From assembly GCA_020434605.1 (NCBI GenBank), contig JAGRAL010000132.1, positions 1-7,488 on the forward strand: a stretch of 7,488 bases of DNA, read 5' to 3'. Shown piece by piece: positions 6,340 through 7,488 of this stretch (position 1 is the first letter of the stretch; the number at the start of each line of letters is the position of its first letter). The notes under the pieces were generated by a model. It saw only the letters and a program-made list of their open reading frames with translations. It did not search any database and was not told the origin of the DNA. The translations under genes were made by a program, and so were the position numbers. Source of the DNA: Bdellovibrionales bacterium. Its GTDB lineage: Bacteria > Bdellovibrionota > Bdellovibrionia > Bdellovibrionales > UBA840.

Positions 6340-7220
6340 ATCTCAAACTTATGAAGACGATCCCAGGATTCGGCAACAACGATTTTTCTTTTTTCGGATT
6401 TTTTAAAAGTAGCAGCCTTGGTCTTTGTGTCATGAGTAAAAAATAACATATCTTTATTTTCATCTAATGAACTATATAAAAGGGTCTTTTCGTCGATTAA
6501 CATTTCAGGAAAACGGTCATAGCCCATTGTGATCGGAATGTGCATCCATGGTGTACCAGGTATCAAATCACCAGTAAATATTACTTTTCGTTTCTGACCT
6601 TTAACAATAGTTAGTAGTTGTCCCGGAGTATGGCCGTTGGATTCAAAAAAATCAATATAAGGTCGAATCTCAGGTGATAAGTCTTTTGCATTTGAAATCA
6701 GTAATAAACGTCCACTTTTGTGTAGGGCCTCAGTAAGCTCAGGAATAAAGCTCGCTTGATCCCTAGGGTGAGGACTCTCGGCTCTCTCCCAGGCTTTTAT
6801 TCCTACGATATATTTTGCTTTAGGAAATAAGAGCTTCTTTTTATCTTTTATATGTTCTTGATAAGCTGGAAATAAGCCGCCCGCATGATCAAAATGAAGA
6901 TGTGATAAAATCACATAATCTATGGTGTCGTGTGGCACTCCAATAGCCTCTAGTTCTTGCTGCAAGCGGTGTGTACTGGGTGTTTGAACACCGTAACGGT
7001 CAGCAAGTTTTGGTTCAAAAAAAGCTCCTATTCCTGTTTCACATAAGATTTTGGTAGGACCAATTTCAACCAGCATTGCTCTACAGGATAAATCGATTCT
7101 TCCTAGGTCATCAGGTGGGGTCCATTTTTGCCATACGGCGCGTGGCGCATTTCCATACATAGACCCGCCGTCTAGCTTCTGAGCGTTACCATCTATTGCT
7201 GTAATCGTTATTAAATCCAT
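6336..7220 (-). CDS. Metallo-beta-lactamase-fold hydrolase, YtnP/AHL-lactonase-like
   Basis: A 294-residue metallo-hydrolase. The binuclear metal site is complete: HLHFDH (His107, His109, Asp111, His112), NGHTPG (His197), FTGD (Asp218) and FTHD (His263). The N-terminal region DGGSMYGNAPRAVWQKW followed by a short strand and ILCETGIG strongly resembles the YtnP / quorum-quenching lactonase and methyl-parathion-hydrolase-like subgroup, in which a similar DGG-MFG-P-W segment precedes the metal motifs. The likely reaction is hydrolysis of a lactone or ester. N-acyl-homoserine lactone is the candidate substrate by family, but substrate range in this fold is broad and cannot be read from sequence. 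No signal peptide is evident, so it is probably cytoplasmic. The ATG at 7220 leaves a normal-length N-terminus; only a weak purine stretch precedes it. It converges on the transglycosylase gene with a 4-base overlap and diverges from the gene at 7341. Confidence 0.9.
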   Translation of the reverse strand: MDLITITAIDGNAQKLDGGSMYGNAPRAVWQKWTPPDDLGRIDLSCRAMLVEIGPTKILCETGIGAFFEPKLADRYGVQTPSTHRLQQELEAIGVPHDTIDYVILSHLHFDHAGGLFPAYQEHIKDKKKLLFPKAKYIVGIKAWERAESPHPRDQASFIPELTEALHKSGRLLLISNAKDLSPEIRPYIDFFESNGHTPGQLLTIVKGQKRKVIFTGDLIPGTPWMHIPITMGYDRFPEMLIDEKTLLYSSLDENKDMLFFTHDTKTKAATFKKSEKRKIVVAESWDRLHKFEI

Positions 7221-7274
7221 ATGTTAAGTTATCTTCATACTCTATAAAAATAAAGCCAAAAAGCGAGAAATAGG

Positions 7275-7280
7275 TATAAT
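7275..7280 (+). promoter_or_regulatory. -10 box (TATAAT) for the gene at 7341
   Basis: A consensus TATAAT lies 60 bases before the ATG at 7341, in the divergent region between the hydrolase and the last gene. No convincing -35 is present at the usual distance. Transcription would begin near 7286, just before the leader hairpin. It would lie within the presumed upstream control region of the leftward gene as well. Confidence 0.45.
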
Positions 7281-7290
7281 AATCTTAGGG

Positions 7291-7323
7291 TTTAGTTTTG
7301 TGCATATTATGTATCAAACTAAA
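7291..7323 (+). promoter_or_regulatory. 5'-leader hairpin upstream of the gene at 7341
   Basis: An 8-base perfect inverted repeat, TTTAGTTT (7291-7298) and AAACTAAA (7316-7323), encloses a second helix TGCAT/ATGTA (7301-7305 and 7309-7313, one G-U pair) with a 3-base loop ATT. Together they form a nearly continuous stem of 13 pairs plus a G-U pair and one mismatch. No T run follows on the + strand, so it is not a rightward terminator. It ends 6 bases before the AGGAGG ribosome-binding site. It could stabilise the 5' end of the mRNA, control translation, or act as a DNA operator. Confidence 0.55.
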
Positions 7324-7329
7324 AAAAGC

Positions 7330-7335
7330 AGGAGG
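7330..7335 (+). promoter_or_regulatory. Consensus Shine-Dalgarno for the last gene
   Basis: AGGAGG sits five bases before ATG 7341. It is the strongest ribosome-binding site in the window and suggests a highly translated product. Confidence 0.75.
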
Positions 7336-7340
7336 AATTT

Positions 7341-7488
7341 ATGGATGCTGCATACGAGATTAACTACAGTAATTTTCAGCCTTCAGAAAATATTAAGCAT
7401 TTAATCTACAGCAATGTAGATAATATTTTACGAAAGGCGCCTTCAGATGCGTTCTTAAGTGTGAGTGTAAACTTACACCAAAAACTAT
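7341..7488 (+). CDS. Probable HPF/RaiA-type ribosome-associated protein (3' end cut by window)
   Basis: Only the first 49 codons are present. The residues read as a beta strand (YEINYSNFQP), a helix with SENIKHLIYSNVDNILRKAP, and a second strand (FLSVSVNL). This matches the start of the S30AE ribosome hibernation fold, where a strand of the form ITxRNxxxT is followed by a helix with regularly spaced Leu/Ile and then a strand. In that family the protein binds the small ribosomal subunit and inactivates or protects ribosomes in slow growth. Similarity here is by pattern only, and most of the domain lies outside the window. An unrelated small alpha/beta protein remains possible. A very strong ribosome-binding site, a leader hairpin and a TATAAT precede the gene. 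Confidence 0.5.
   Translation, partial: MDAAYEINYSNFQPSENIKHLIYSNVDNILRKAPSDAFLSVSVNLHQKL

Overview
The window is a chromosomal stretch with about 40% G+C (estimated by eye). It holds six genes that end inside it and one that runs off the right edge. No tRNA, rRNA, insertion sequence, integrase or CRISPR array was seen, and no gene-free stretch exceeds about 180 bases. The gene mix (MutS, a one-domain LuxR-type regulator with a disordered tail, a hotdog thioesterase, two type IV pilin-like proteins, an MltF-type lytic transglycosylase, a lactonase-like metallo-hydrolase) and the AT-leaning composition fit a Gram-negative deltaproteobacterium-like organism. Bdellovibrionota is my best guess. 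That is inference from style and remembered family resemblance, not a database match.

Layout, left to right. 1-1784 is the C-terminal two thirds of DNA mismatch repair protein MutS, read rightward and cut by the window edge. About 180 bases follow, with a likely terminator near 1899-1928. Then comes a rightward cluster: a GerE/LuxR-type helix-turn-helix protein (2038-2457), 11 bases later a YciA/BACH-like acyl-CoA thioesterase (2469-2963), and, overlapping the end of the thioesterase in another frame, a PilW-like prepilin (about 2893-3801). A 103-base gap with a clear extended -10 promoter separates this from a second pair. That pair is a cysteine-containing, PilX/GspK-like prepilin without Glu5 (3905-4990), joined by a one-base stop/start overlap to an MltF-type lytic transglycosylase (4990-6339). 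A leftward metallo-beta-lactamase-fold hydrolase resembling YtnP/AHL lactonases (7220-6336) converges on it with a 4-base overlap. The 120-base divergent region 7221-7340 carries a promoter-like TATAAT, a long 5'-leader hairpin and a strong Shine-Dalgarno. These precede a gene whose first 49 codons look like an HPF/RaiA-type ribosome-associated protein.

How the genes may work together. The most coherent story is envelope-related. Two minor-pilin-like proteins of complementary type, one with Glu5 and one without, sit next to a peptidoglycan-cleaving lytic transglycosylase that appears translationally coupled to the second. This suggests a small pilus or pseudopilus initiation/tip module with its own wall-opening enzyme. 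MutS, the thioesterase, the hydrolase and the ribosome factor look like ordinary housekeeping or accessory genes placed nearby. I found no firm evidence for a wholly new system. The pilin/transglycosylase cassette is the best candidate.
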